Assembly (NCBI RefSeq): GCF_000813125.1
Contig: NZ_BASE01000054.1
Span: forward strand, 81,383 to 145,382
Source: Mesobacillus selenatarsenatis SF-1
Lineage (GTDB): Bacteria > Bacillota > Bacilli > Bacillales > Cytobacillaceae
Reading direction: 5' to 3'
Length of the DNA stretch: 64,000 bases
Shown: one piece after another, positions 16,599-27,966 of the stretch
How positions within the stretch are numbered: position 1 is the stretch's first letter
How the letters are laid out: every line of letters begins with the position of its first letter
Program-made: the position numbers and the translations under genes
Notes under the pieces: model-generated
The model's database searches: none
Seen by the model: only the letters and a program-made list of their open reading frames with translations
What the model was told of the DNA's origin: nothing

Positions 16599-17384
16599 AT
16601 GGCAGGATCTGTATTATCAATTAAGGACCTTCAAGTTGAGATTGAAGGCAAGCAGATATTAAAAGGTGTGGATATTGAAGTTAAGGGTGGAGAAATCCAT
16701 GCGATAATGGGACCAAACGGTACTGGTAAATCCACTTTGTCTTCTTCTATCATGGGACACCCTAAGTATGAAGTAACAAATGGAACAATTACGCTTGATG
16801 GCGAAGATGTTCTTGAAATGGAAGTTGATGAAAGAGCACGCGCGGGTTTGTTCCTTGCTATGCAATATCCAAGCGAAATCAGCGGTGTAACGAATGCTGA
16901 CTTCTTGCGTTCTGCATTGAACAGCCGTCTTGGCGAAGGAAATGAAATTTCTCTTATGAAGTTCATCCGCAAGATGGATAAGCAAATGGAATTCCTTGAA
17001 ATGGACCTTGATATGGCACAGCGTTACTTAAACGAAGGTTTCTCCGGCGGTGAGAAGAAGCGTAACGAGATCCTTCAATTGATGATGCTTGAACCAAAAA
17101 TCGCAATCCTTGACGAAATCGATTCAGGACTTGATATCGACGCATTGAAGGTTGTTTCTAAAGGTATCAATCAAATGCGCGGCGAAGATTTCGGCTGCTT
17201 GATTATCACTCACTACCAGCGCCTTCTTGACTACATCACTCCTGACTATGTTCACGTTATGATGCAGGGCCGCATTGTGAAGTCCGGCGGACCGGAACTT
17301 GCACAGCGCTTAGAAGCAGAAGGATACGACTGGATTAAGAAAGAACTGGGCATCGAAGACGAAACAGTTGGGCAAGAAGCTTAA
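16599..17384 (+). CDS. sufC: Fe-S cluster assembly ATPase SufC
   Basis: The ABC-type ATPase of the SufBCD scaffold that builds iron-sulfur clusters in the cytosol. Of 261 residues, Walker A is GPNGTGKST near residue 39, the SufC-type signature is FSGGEKKRNEI, and Walker B is IAILDEIDSGLD. Unlike transport ATPases it has no membrane partner. First gene of sufCDSUB, the only complete Fe-S assembly route in many Bacillaceae. The ribosome binding site is GGAGGTAAT. Confidence 0.97.
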   Translation: MAGSVLSIKDLQVEIEGKQILKGVDIEVKGGEIHAIMGPNGTGKSTLSSSIMGHPKYEVTNGTITLDGEDVLEMEVDERARAGLFLAMQYPSEISGVTNADFLRSALNSRLGEGNEISLMKFIRKMDKQMEFLEMDLDMAQRYLNEGFSGGEKKRNEILQLMMLEPKIAILDEIDSGLDIDALKVVSKGINQMRGEDFGCLIITHYQRLLDYITPDYVHVMMQGRIVKSGGPELAQRLEAEGYDWIKKELGIEDETVGQEA

Positions 17385-17402
17385 GCGTTGGGGGGATTTA
17401 TA

Positions 17403-20378
<2,976 letters not shown>

Positions 20379-20404
20379 GAAATCATCGCATGATGATTTC
20401 TTTT
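20379..20404 (+). terminator. Terminator-like hairpin between sufU and sufB
   Basis: GAAATCATC, loop GCAT, GATGATTTC, then TTTTC, starting at the base after the sufU stop. The stem is perfect but the T run is short. As sufB is the last suf gene, only partial termination is plausible. Confidence 0.65.
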
Positions 20405-20445
20405 CGAAACAGCTGTGGGGGATTGGCCTGCAGCGAACAACTACA

Positions 20446-20473
20446 AAGCGGGAAACCCCGGTTTCCCTGCTTT
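20446..20473 (+). other. Second intergenic hairpin before sufB
   Basis: AAAGCGGGAAACC (20446-20458) pairs with GGTTTCCCTGCTTT (20460-20473) with one bulged base. It sits 20 bases before the sufB start and directly before its ribosome binding site GGAGGAAT. A role in mRNA processing or in differential suf expression is inference. Confidence 0.65.
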
Positions 20474-20493
20474 AAGAATGGAGGAATTCGACG

Positions 20494-21891
20494 ATGGCTA
20501 AAAAAATGCCAGAGATCGGTGATTATAAATACGGATTTTCCGATAAAGACGTTTCCATCTTCCGGTCTAAGCGCGGTCTGACGCGTGAAATCGTTGAAGA
20601 AATTTCAAAAATGAAGGAAGAGCCCCAGTGGATGCTGGACTTCCGTTTAAAATCTTTGGAGCACTTCTACAATATGCCAATGCCTCAATGGGGCGGAGAC
20701 ATGGCTTCATTGAACTTTGATGAAATCACATATTACGTAAAACCTTCTGAGCGCTCTGAAAAATCATGGGATGAAGTTCCTGATGAAATCAAGGCGACCT
20801 TTGATAAACTTGGGATACCTGAAGCTGAACAAAAATACCTTGCGGGTGTTTCTGCACAGTACGAATCAGAGGTAGTATACCACAACATGAAGGAAGAGCT
20901 TGAGGATCTTGGAATCGTCTTTAAAGACACAGATTCAGCCCTTAAAGAAAATGAAGATATCTTCCGTGAGCATTTCGGAAAAGTCATCCCTCCGACAGAC
21001 AACAAGTTTTCAGCATTGAACTCTGCGGTTTGGTCTGGCGGATCTTTCATCTATGTTCCTAAGGGAATCAAAGTGGATACTCCGCTTCAGGCGTACTTCC
21101 GCATCAACTCTGAGAACATGGGTCAGTTCGAGCGTACTTTGATCATCGTTGATGAAGGCGCGCACGTACACTATGTTGAAGGATGTACAGCTCCTGTTTA
21201 CACAACGAACTCACTTCATAGTGCGGTCGTTGAAATCATCATCAAAAAAGACGCGTATTGCCGTTATACAACGATCCAGAACTGGGCAAACAACGTATTC
21301 AACCTTGTTACAAAGCGTGCGGTCTGTGAAGCGAACGCGACAATGGAATGGATCGATGGCAACATCGGTTCCAAGCTGACAATGAAATACCCAGCAGTCA
21401 TCCTTAAGGGTGAAGGCGCACGTGGTATGACATTATCAATCGCGATTGCTGGTAAAGGCCAGCACCAGGATGCAGGTGCGAAAATGATCCACCTTGCTCC
21501 AAACACATCATCAACAATCGTATCAAAATCAATCTCAAAGCAAGGCGGAAAAGTAACATACCGCGGTATCGTCCACTTCGGACGCAAAGCTGACGGCGCC
21601 CGTTCTAACATTGAGTGCGATACGTTGATCATGGATAACAAGTCTACTTCAGACACAATTCCATACAATGAAATCCTGAACGACAACATTTCTCTTGAGC
21701 ATGAAGCTAAGGTTTCCAAAGTATCAGAAGAGCAATTGTTCTATCTAATGAGCCGCGGAGTCTCCGAAGAAGAAGCAACAGAAATGATCGTAATGGGTTT
21801 CATCGAGCCATTCACAAAAGAATTGCCAATGGAATACGCAGTCGAAATGAACCGCCTGATCAAGTTCGAAATGGAAGGTTCTATCGGTTAA
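20494..21891 (+). CDS. sufB: Fe-S cluster assembly scaffold SufB
   Basis: The core scaffold subunit on which the cluster is assembled with SufC and SufD, 465 residues. It shows SufB segments such as [19 protein letters not shown] near residue 180, [20 protein letters not shown] and the terminal [14 protein letters not shown]. It is more conserved than SufD in the second half. The ATG follows GGAGGAATTCG. It closes the suf operon, with a strong terminator 17 bp downstream. Confidence 0.97.
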   Translation: MAKKMPEIGDYKYGFSDKDVSIFRSKRGLTREIVEEISKMKEEPQWMLDFRLKSLEHFYNMPMPQWGGDMASLNFDEITYYVKPSERSEKSWDEVPDEIKATFDKLGIPEAEQKYLAGVSAQYESEVVYHNMKEELEDLGIVFKDTDSALKENEDIFREHFGKVIPPTDNKFSALNSAVWSGGSFIYVPKGIKVDTPLQAYFRINSENMGQFERTLIIVDEGAHVHYVEGCTAPVYTTNSLHSAVVEIIIKKDAYCRYTTIQNWANNVFNLVTKRAVCEANATMEWIDGNIGSKLTMKYPAVILKGEGARGMTLSIAIAGKGQHQDAGAKMIHLAPNTSSTIVSKSISKQGGKVTYRGIVHFGRKADGARSNIECDTLIMDNKSTSDTIPYNEILNDNISLEHEAKVSKVSEEQLFYLMSRGVSEEEATEMIVMGFIEPFTKELPMEYAVEMNRLIKFEMEGSIG

Positions 21892-21907
21892 TAATGATAG
21901 ATACGGG

Positions 21908-21938
21908 AATCCACCTGCCTCGGCAGGTGGATTTTTTG
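21908..21938 (+). terminator. Terminator of the suf operon
   Basis: AATCCACCTGCC, loop TC, GGCAGGTGGATT, then TTTT. Confidence 0.92.
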
Positions 21939-22145
21939 CATGCTAAAATCATATGTATTTTACAGAGATGAAGTTTTTCTCCAGTCATATGGAAGATTTT
22001 GCGATTATGGGAGATGTTTAGCGCAATAAAAGGGTTTCATTAAGAGATTCCGTCGTTTTTCGGTGCAATTAAGGGGTTTGAGTGTGCGAATTTGCTTTAG
22101 TAGTGTGCAATTCTGGATTTGCGGATTGACATTTTTATGTAAAAA

Positions 22146-22271
22146 GTAGTGATTATCTAGAATTTCGTAGTGATTCGGTCTAATTTCGTAGTGATAAACA
22201 TCAAAAGTGTAGTGATTCCTGGCAAAAACGTAGTGATTCATCTCAAAAACGTAGTGATTAGCAATTACCAA
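22146..22271. repeat. 21-bp tandem repeat, GTAGTGATT type (6 units)
   Basis: GTAGTGATT starts at 22146, 22167, 22188 (last T changed), 22209, 22230 and 22251, exactly 21 bp apart each time. The 12 bases after each core vary. The gap 21939-22395 between suf and yunF otherwise holds only AT-rich sequence, including a looser set of AAGGGTTT-like words before the array. A minus-strand ORF over the array (NHY repeats) is a product of the 21-bp period. Confidence 0.9.
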
Positions 22272-22395
22272 AGCCAACCCGTCAATAAAAAATGTGTTTT
22301 TCCCCTTTTAGAAGGGGGAATTAAGGTTAAACGAAGTCTTAGTTCTTATTCAAAAGTTAATTATGCTATCATGAAGTTAAAACGGAGGTGCACAG

Positions 22396-23244
22396 ATGAT
22401 TATTGTTGGCTTAACGGGCTGGGGAGACCATGACAGTTTATATGAGGGCAAGGTTTCCCCGCGTGATAAACTGAAGGAGTACTCCAGCCACTTTCCTGCA
22501 GTCGAGGTCGATGCCTCTTTTTACGCTGTGCAGCCTGTGAAGAATGCCGCGAAATGGGTAGATGACACACCTGACAATTTTCAATTTATAGTTAAAGCGT
22601 ACCAGGGAATGACCGGGCACCAGCGCGGTGAAATTCCTTTTACTGATAAAAATGAGATGTTCACTGCATACAAAGAATCGCTAAAGCCTTATCTCGAAGC
22701 GAATAAGCACGCAATGACGCTTTTTCAGTTTCCGCCGTGGTTTGACCTGCGCAAGGAAAATGTCGATTATTTGCGCTGGTGCCGCGATCAGATGGGGGAA
22801 ATCGACTGTGCGCTCGAATTCCGCAACCAGTCATGGTTCACAGATGATATGCGAGAGAAGACTCTGGATTTTATGAGAGAGGAAAAATGGATCCACAGCA
22901 TCTGCGATGAACCGCAGGCAGGTGAAGGCTCAATTCCAACGGTTCTTCAATCTACATCGAAAGATAAGGTGCTTGTCCGTTTCCATGGCCGCAATATCCA
23001 TGGCTGGAACAAGAAAGGAAAAGGCGAGGACTGGCGCGAAGTTCGCTATTTATATCGCTATAATCAGGCAGAACTAACAGAGTGGACAGAAAACCTGAAG
23101 AAATTAAACGAAAGCACATCACAGGTTTTCGCATTGTTTAACAACAATTCCGGCGGGGATGCTGCGGATAATGCTAAACAGATGGTTGAGCTATTGGATA
23201 TCGAATATGAAGGGTTAAACCCGAGGCAGTTGGATTTGTTTTAA
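22396..23244 (+). CDS. yunF: DUF72 family protein (YunF)
   Basis: A 282-residue DUF72 protein, a family with a TIM-barrel-like fold. Visible family segments are VEVDASFYAVQ near residue 35, VKAYQGMTGHQ, ALEFRNQSW and VRFHGRNIHGW; the C-terminus has ALFNNNSGGDAADNA. The reaction is unknown; the conserved Glu, Arg and His residues suggest an enzyme. Synteny with suf and yunD matches B. subtilis. The ribosome binding site is CGGAGGTG. Confidence 0.92.
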   Translation: MIIVGLTGWGDHDSLYEGKVSPRDKLKEYSSHFPAVEVDASFYAVQPVKNAAKWVDDTPDNFQFIVKAYQGMTGHQRGEIPFTDKNEMFTAYKESLKPYLEANKHAMTLFQFPPWFDLRKENVDYLRWCRDQMGEIDCALEFRNQSWFTDDMREKTLDFMREEKWIHSICDEPQAGEGSIPTVLQSTSKDKVLVRFHGRNIHGWNKKGKGEDWREVRYLYRYNQAELTEWTENLKKLNESTSQVFALFNNNSGGDAADNAKQMVELLDIEYEGLNPRQLDLF

Positions 23245-23310
23245 AACTCCAGAACCCTCCTGGCAATTTACAGGGGGGCACTTCATTTTAAAAAGAGGAT
23301 GGATGGTTAA

Positions 23311-24681
23311 ATGGAAGAAGTTATTCATATTTACCATACGAATGATTTGCATAGCCATTTGGAGCACTGGCCAAGCATCCATAAGCTACTGACTGAGCGC
23401 CGGCGCTGGCACGAGGAAGAGGGCGACGAGGTTCTTGTTTTCGATATTGGCGATCATATGGACCGCTGGCATCCATTATCAGATGCAACCAGGGGAAAGG
23501 CTAATTGCCGTCTTTTGAATGAAGCTGGCTATGATGCAGCGACCATAGGAAATAACGAAGGCATCACTCTTCCTTTCGAGGATTTGGATTCGATGTATCT
23601 GGAAAAAAATTTCGAACTGCTTGCGGCGAATCTTTTTAAACAGGATGGAAACAGGCCCGAGTGGGCGAAGCCTTATCATGTATACATAAGCAGCAGCGGG
23701 ACGAGAATCGGTGTCATTGGCATTACGGTTAATTTTGCGAGGTTTTATGAACAGCTGGGCTGGAAGCTGAACGACCCGATTGATGAGCTGAAGAATTGCG
23801 TCGATCAATTAAAAGGAGAAACGGATGTTATTATCCTTCTATCGCATCTTGGAATCCATGATGATGAACTGGTTGCAAGGATGTTCCCTGAGATTGACGT
23901 CATTCTCGGCGGCCACACCCACCATATTTTACATGAGGGAAAAGAAGTTGGTTCCAGCTTACTGGCGGGAGCCGGGAAGTTTGGGTACTACACCGGGCAT
24001 GTGACTTTGAAGCTGGATGGGAATACAAAGGAAATTCTACATAAGAAAGCGTTACTCTATGATATGAACGAAGCAGATCAAGCTCAGGACGAGCAGCATA
24101 TGGCAGAAGGGTACTTCATGGAAGGCAAAAGGCTGATGGCAGAAAGTGTTGCTTTACTGCCAGAGGATTTAAAGGCAGACCCATTGCAGCATTCTGAGCT
24201 TTCCAAGATGCTCACTCAGGCGTTACGGGAATGGTGTGATGCCGATTGTGCGTTCATGAATGCCGGGATGATTCTTAAAGGCCTGAAGCAGGGAAATGTA
24301 ACAAAGTTCGACCTGCTCGAAATTTGTCCACATCCAATCAATCCTTGCACGATCAGGATGTCAGGAGCAGAGCTGAAAGAGGTGCTCCTGCAGACCAGTG
24401 ATGAAAAATGGCCACATCTCCAGATCAAAGGTCTTGGCTTTCGCGGCACCGTCATGGGCGTCATGGAGTACGATGGAATCGAGTTTCAGCAAAAAGGGAA
24501 TTACACTCAAATCTTCATCAATGGCAAGCTGATTGAGGCGAAGGAACACTACACACTGGCGATTCCTGATATGTTCACCTTCGGACGCTTTTTCCCTGAG
24601 ATTCAACGAGCGGAGGAAAAGAAATACTGGCTGCCGGAATTTCTCCGCAACTTGCTAGAGTGGAAGCTTGCGTCTTATTAA
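23311..24681 (+). CDS. yunD: Metallophosphoesterase / 5'-nucleotidase family protein (YunD)
   Basis: A 456-residue two-domain nucleotidase. The N-terminal calcineurin-like domain carries the metal motifs HTNDLHSHLEHW near residue 8, VFDIGDHMDRW, GNNEG, LLSHLG and GGHTHH near residue 205. The C-terminal half is the 5'-nucleotidase substrate domain. No signal peptide or lipobox is present, so it is cytoplasmic, unlike the secreted members of the family. Hydrolysis of nucleotides or sugar phosphates is likely; the substrate is unknown. Confidence 0.9.
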   Translation: MEEVIHIYHTNDLHSHLEHWPSIHKLLTERRRWHEEEGDEVLVFDIGDHMDRWHPLSDATRGKANCRLLNEAGYDAATIGNNEGITLPFEDLDSMYLEKNFELLAANLFKQDGNRPEWAKPYHVYISSSGTRIGVIGITVNFARFYEQLGWKLNDPIDELKNCVDQLKGETDVIILLSHLGIHDDELVARMFPEIDVILGGHTHHILHEGKEVGSSLLAGAGKFGYYTGHVTLKLDGNTKEILHKKALLYDMNEADQAQDEQHMAEGYFMEGKRLMAESVALLPEDLKADPLQHSELSKMLTQALREWCDADCAFMNAGMILKGLKQGNVTKFDLLEICPHPINPCTIRMSGAELKEVLLQTSDEKWPHLQIKGLGFRGTVMGVMEYDGIEFQQKGNYTQIFINGKLIEAKEHYTLAIPDMFTFGRFFPEIQRAEEKKYWLPEFLRNLLEWKLASY

Positions 24682-24827
24682 AATAATCCCGCATGCTTTA
24701 ATGGACTTTTGTCGAATTTAATAAGCTGAAATTTCCAACCAACTTTCACCAATATCTGATCAAAATATCACGCTTTTCGCCTCTCCTTCATAGAGTGTTA
24801 TTGGGATTGAAGGAAGGAGTTGTGGTC

Positions 24828-25130
24828 ATGATCGACATGTCACCTATTGAAATAGAAGGCAGGACGTTTTTATGTATTTCAGTAAAACTGCCGAAGACAA
24901 ACCTGCTTGTCGTTACAGGAGATAAAGGATACATTATGTGCGGAGCTCTGGATGTCGCACTTCTCAATGAAAAACTTAAGGGCAGGAAGGTTATTGCCGG
25001 CAGGGCGGTTGGCGTAAAAACAATCGAGGAATTGCTCGATGCCCCGCTGGAGTCTGTCACGTATGAAGCGGAGAACCTTGGTGCAACAAAAGGTATGATC
25101 GGCAAAGAAGCATTGCTGCTCATGAATTAA
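24828..25130 (+). CDS. yunC: DUF1805 family protein (YunC)
   Basis: A 100-residue protein with the family core YIMCGALDVALLNEKL and GRAVGVKTIEELLDAPLESVT, closely like YunC of B. subtilis. Function unknown. The ATG at 24828 follows AAGGAAGGAG with 8 bases of spacing; the open frame upstream is not needed. A terminator follows. Confidence 0.9.
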   Translation: MIDMSPIEIEGRTFLCISVKLPKTNLLVVTGDKGYIMCGALDVALLNEKLKGRKVIAGRAVGVKTIEELLDAPLESVTYEAENLGATKGMIGKEALLLMN

Positions 25131-25132
25131 AA

Positions 25133-25160
25133 AGACAGCCTGTTTTGGCTGTTTTTTTGC
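25133..25160 (+). terminator. Terminator after yunC
   Basis: GACAGCC, loop TGTTTT, GGCTGT, then TTTTTTT. Confidence 0.8.
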
Positions 25161-25200
25161 TTTTATAAGAAACTATTAACTCTTTACACTTAGATTAGTG

Positions 25201-25350
25201 TCTAGCTCCAGCACCTAGCCCCTCGAGTCGCTCGTCTAGTTGCGGCTCCTAACTCCTCGAGACGCTTCGGTCCTGCCAATGAAGTCAAAGACTTCACTGT
25301 CAGGACCTCCAGCGCTTGTCGGGGCTGAACAAGGTGCCTGCGCATTTCTA
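25201..25350. repeat. Palindromic intergenic repeat, copy B (with internal duplication)
   Basis: This copy starts TCTAGCTCCAGCACCTAGCC and ends GGCTGAACAAGGTGCCTGCGC. The left arm CTAG...CTCGAGTCGCT is partly repeated (CTCCTAACTCCTCGAGACGCT), which makes it about 30 bp longer than the others. The internal hairpin is GAAGTC-AAA-GACTTC. The sequence from 25351 to 25590 is AT-rich with no gene. Confidence 0.88.
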
Positions 25351-25590
25351 GTTATCATGTGAACATATTGTGGCAATTTGTTAAGAATCAATGGAGTTAT
25401 CCGATATATTAGTTGAACTGCTATTTTCCCAACTTAAAAATACAAAAGGTATCACCACTCTTATAATTATTGTGATAGAATATAAGAAAATATTGTCGTT
25501 TTATGTAAAATTTTCTTGTTACTCTGGTTTTTTTCGCAAGTTATCGCCGAAATTAGCCACCACCAACTAACAGATAAAGTGGGAATTGAC

Positions 25591-26700
25591 ATGAGACTCG
25601 TAGCCACCACTTCGGTAGAGGAAGGGGCTTTACTTGGAAAAGCCATCTATAATGACAAGGGCCAGGTTCTTTTAAACGTAGGCGCACGGCTAGAAGGCAA
25701 AATTCTTAGCAGACTTGAAGAGTTTGGTATTGACTATATTTATATCAAAGACCCTGATACAGACGATATCATCGTGAGAAACTCCATATCAGATGAATTG
25801 CGCGTCAATGCGATTATGACGATTGGGGATACATTCAAGCAAATTCAGCTGGATTCGAAGGTTTCACAAACCTTTGTACTGGAAAAATCAGCGAGGAAAT
25901 TCAAGAAGTTGATCAGTGCTTTGCTTGATGAGCTTCAAAGAAGCAAAGAACTGTTGAATTTGCTGTCCGATGTGTTTATGCATGACCACTATATTTTTTC
26001 TCATTCATTGAATGTTACTTTATATGCCTTGGCGATTGGCATCGAAATGAAGCTGACTCCAAAAGAGCTTGAGCAGCTGGGGCTCGGTGCGATTTTACAC
26101 GATGTTGGAAAAATGATGGTTCCAGAAGAAATCCTATCAAAACCAGGCAAGCTGACTGTGGAAGAGTTCCAAGTCATTAAAGCCCACGCTGAGGATGGCT
26201 TTCAGATGCTCAGGAATATCCCGACCGTTCCGCTGATAGTGGCTCATTGTGCCTATCAGCATCACGAACGCTTGAATGGTGCAGGATATCCACGTGGATT
26301 GAAGGATGACGAAATCCACTTATTCGGAAAGATACTTGGTGTGGCTGATGTGTTTGATGCCGTTACTTCTAATCGTGTATATCGGCCAGCGATGCTTCCG
26401 CATGAAGGCCTTGAAATCCTCTATTCGGGTTCAGGCAGCCTGTTTGATCCGAAGATAGTCGATGCCTTCCGAAGAGCAGTGGCGATATATCCGGTCGGAC
26501 TTACCGTTATGTTGAGCGATGGGCGAAAGGGAGTAGTGGCTGAGCAGAATCCTGGTCTGAGTGAACGCCCTATTATTCGTATACTCGAGGAAAGCGGCCG
26601 TAAAGTAGAGCCATACCAACTTGATTTGCAATCGAACCTATCCCTGATGATTGTTAGCTGTGATACGATTATTAAATATGAGTACGCCGCTAATTATTAA
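25591..26700 (+). CDS. HD-GYP domain protein (probable c-di-GMP phosphodiesterase)
   Basis: A 369-residue protein. The C-terminal HD-GYP domain has the metal motifs GAILHDVGKMM near residue 170, VAHCAYQHHERLNGAGYP near residue 220 with the GYP signature, and GVADVFDAVTSNRVYRPA. The N-terminal 120 residues are a poorly characterised regulatory region seen in similar Bacillus proteins. Cleavage of cyclic di-GMP is the known function of the family. ATG 25591 is chosen from the MRLV start; its ribosome binding site (GTGGGA) is weak, so the exact start is uncertain. It stands between yunC and yunB. Confidence 0.88.
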   Translation: MRLVATTSVEEGALLGKAIYNDKGQVLLNVGARLEGKILSRLEEFGIDYIYIKDPDTDDIIVRNSISDELRVNAIMTIGDTFKQIQLDSKVSQTFVLEKSARKFKKLISALLDELQRSKELLNLLSDVFMHDHYIFSHSLNVTLYALAIGIEMKLTPKELEQLGLGAILHDVGKMMVPEEILSKPGKLTVEEFQVIKAHAEDGFQMLRNIPTVPLIVAHCAYQHHERLNGAGYPRGLKDDEIHLFGKILGVADVFDAVTSNRVYRPAMLPHEGLEILYSGSGSLFDPKIVDAFRRAVAIYPVGLTVMLSDGRKGVVAEQNPGLSERPIIRILEESGRKVEPYQLDLQSNLSLMIVSCDTIIKYEYAANY

Positions 26701-26760
26701 CTTTTCCGGATTGGTATTTTAGAAATGCGGACACAAACTTTAAATACTTTTTAGGCTAGT

Positions 26761-26808
26761 TCCCCCCTTTAAAGCATACACATAGCTTTAGAGGGGGGAT
26801 TTGTTTTG
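26761..26808 (+). terminator. Hairpin overlapping the yunB ribosome binding site (terminator and/or translation control)
   Basis: TCCCCCCTTTAAAGC (26761-26775) pairs along 15 bp (one G-U) with GCTTTAGAGGGGGGA (26785-26799), loop ATACACATA, followed by TTTGTTTT. It looks like the terminator of the HD-GYP gene. The right arm also contains the only good ribosome binding site (GAGGGGGGA) for yunB, so the folded form would hide it. Confidence 0.75.
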
Positions 26809-27575
26809 GCAAAATTCGGCCGGCGGCTGCCTCGAAAAGGGCCCTTGCCTTTCAGGTATGTATTCCTGCTGACATTCGTTTTTTTTCCTTTTCAACAGCA
26901 GCAGGACTCTGGATCATAGATAAAGGGCTCGAGCCCACATTGATGAAATATGCAGAATCCCAGACTAGGAAAATTGCTACGCTTGTAATCAATAAGGCGA
27001 TCAATAAGAAGATTGCCAACGGGATGGATATTGATAAAGTAATTGAATTTGTTCCGGTCGACGGCGGAACGACCACTGTAGTGAAATTCAATACTGAAAT
27101 CATCAACAGGGTAAAAGCAGAAACGACTAACATTGTGCAAATGAACCTGAAGGAAGCAGAAAGAGGGCATCTCACTTCACTCGAGATGCTGACAGATGTC
27201 GAGCTTGTCACCGATGAAGAGGACAGGGAAGCAGGAATCATTTATTACGTTCCATTGGGCCAGGCCACCAATAATGCACTTCTTGGTAATATGGGCCCGA
27301 GAGTTCCTGTGAAATTCAATGCAATCGGGGATGTGACATCGGATGTGGTCTGGGATACCGAGGAGCACGGAATCAACAATACGTTAATCAATGTTTCAGT
27401 CAGAGTCAAGGTCAACGTCCAAATTATTATACCGTTTGCGACTAAAATAGCCACTGTGCAGGAAAATATTCCGATTGGCAGCTTCTACTACCCTGGAAAG
27501 GTTCCGCAGTTTTACAATGGCGGCGGTGGGGCCGTACCACCTGCTATTCAGGTTCCTGGTACGCCTGGGCAATAA
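26806..27575 (+). pseudogene. yunB: Sporulation protein YunB, frameshifted at a T8 tract
   Basis: The TTG at 26806 behind GAGGGGGGA opens a frame that gives a basic N-terminus with KGPLPFRYVFLLTFVFF. After T8 (26879-26886) this frame runs into a stop. One extra base at the T tract continues into STAAGLWIIDKGLEPTLMKY and then the full body of YunB to 27575, giving about 256 residues, the usual size. The product would have one N-terminal membrane helix and an extracytoplasmic domain; YunB is a sporulation protein. The cause may be mutation, slippage or sequencing error. The intact second part alone begins at ATG 26943. Confidence 0.8.
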
Positions 27576-27581
27576 AAACAG

Positions 27582-27610
27582 TTGTCAAGTTAGCGATATT
27601 GTTATATTAT
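27582..27610 (+). promoter_or_regulatory. SigA promoter of the lysine-riboswitch transcript
   Basis: TTGTCA, 17-bp spacer, TATTAT; 32 bp before the L-box aptamer. Confidence 0.82.
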
Positions 27611-27641
27611 AAAATCAATTGAATAATAAACCACATCATTC

Positions 27642-27824
27642 CGATGGGGTAGAGGCGCAGGATTCAAGAGTAAGCTGTGTGAGGATGACAACGTTGATCA
27701 CAGCTAAAAGGGAATTTTGCCGAAGCAATAATCAGTGAGTCACATTTTTTATTGCTGGGGATACTTTGAACAAGAGTATCACTGTCATTATGGAGGTATA
27801 TCCATAATGGGGAGCTACAGATCG
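27642..27824 (+). promoter_or_regulatory. Lysine riboswitch (L-box)
   Basis: The conserved lysine aptamer is recognisable from GGGTAGAGGCGCAGGATTCA, AGAGTA, GAGGATGA, AAAAGGGAA, TTGCCGAAGC, TTGCTGGGG, GTATCACTGTCA and GGGGAGCTAC. P1 forms from CGAT..GTAG at the start and CTAC..ATCG at the end. Lysine binding should favour the terminator at 27851 and block the transporter gene. Confidence 0.94.
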
Positions 27825-27849
27825 TGATGGAGACACTAGTTGCTTATTA

Positions 27850-27890
27850 AGGGCAGCGATAGAATGTTCTCTATCGTTGCCCTTTTTTAT
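27850..27890 (+). terminator. Lysine riboswitch expression-platform terminator
   Basis: GGGCAGCGATAGA pairs with TCTATCGTTGCCC (one G-U), followed by TTTTTT; about 26 bases after the aptamer. Confidence 0.92.
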
Positions 27891-27966
27891 TTATTTTTAA
27901 AAAGTAGCTACAACTCTTTTCATGTAAAAGTTTCCCCCTGTCAAAAACAAGGAGGAGAAAGAAAGA

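Noticed and set aside
22146..22271. CRISPR-like look of the GTAGTGATT array
   Set aside because: The repeat core is only 9 bp and the filler 12 bp, far below CRISPR sizes, and no cas gene is nearby.
22005..22277. Minus-strand 90-codon frame with NHY repeats
   Set aside because: The 21-bp period keeps one frame open; there is no ribosome binding site and the repeat alone explains the pattern.
26940..27575. Complete yunB starting at the internal ATG
   Set aside because: It would lack the membrane anchor that is encoded just upstream in the other frame, and no ribosome binding site precedes it.
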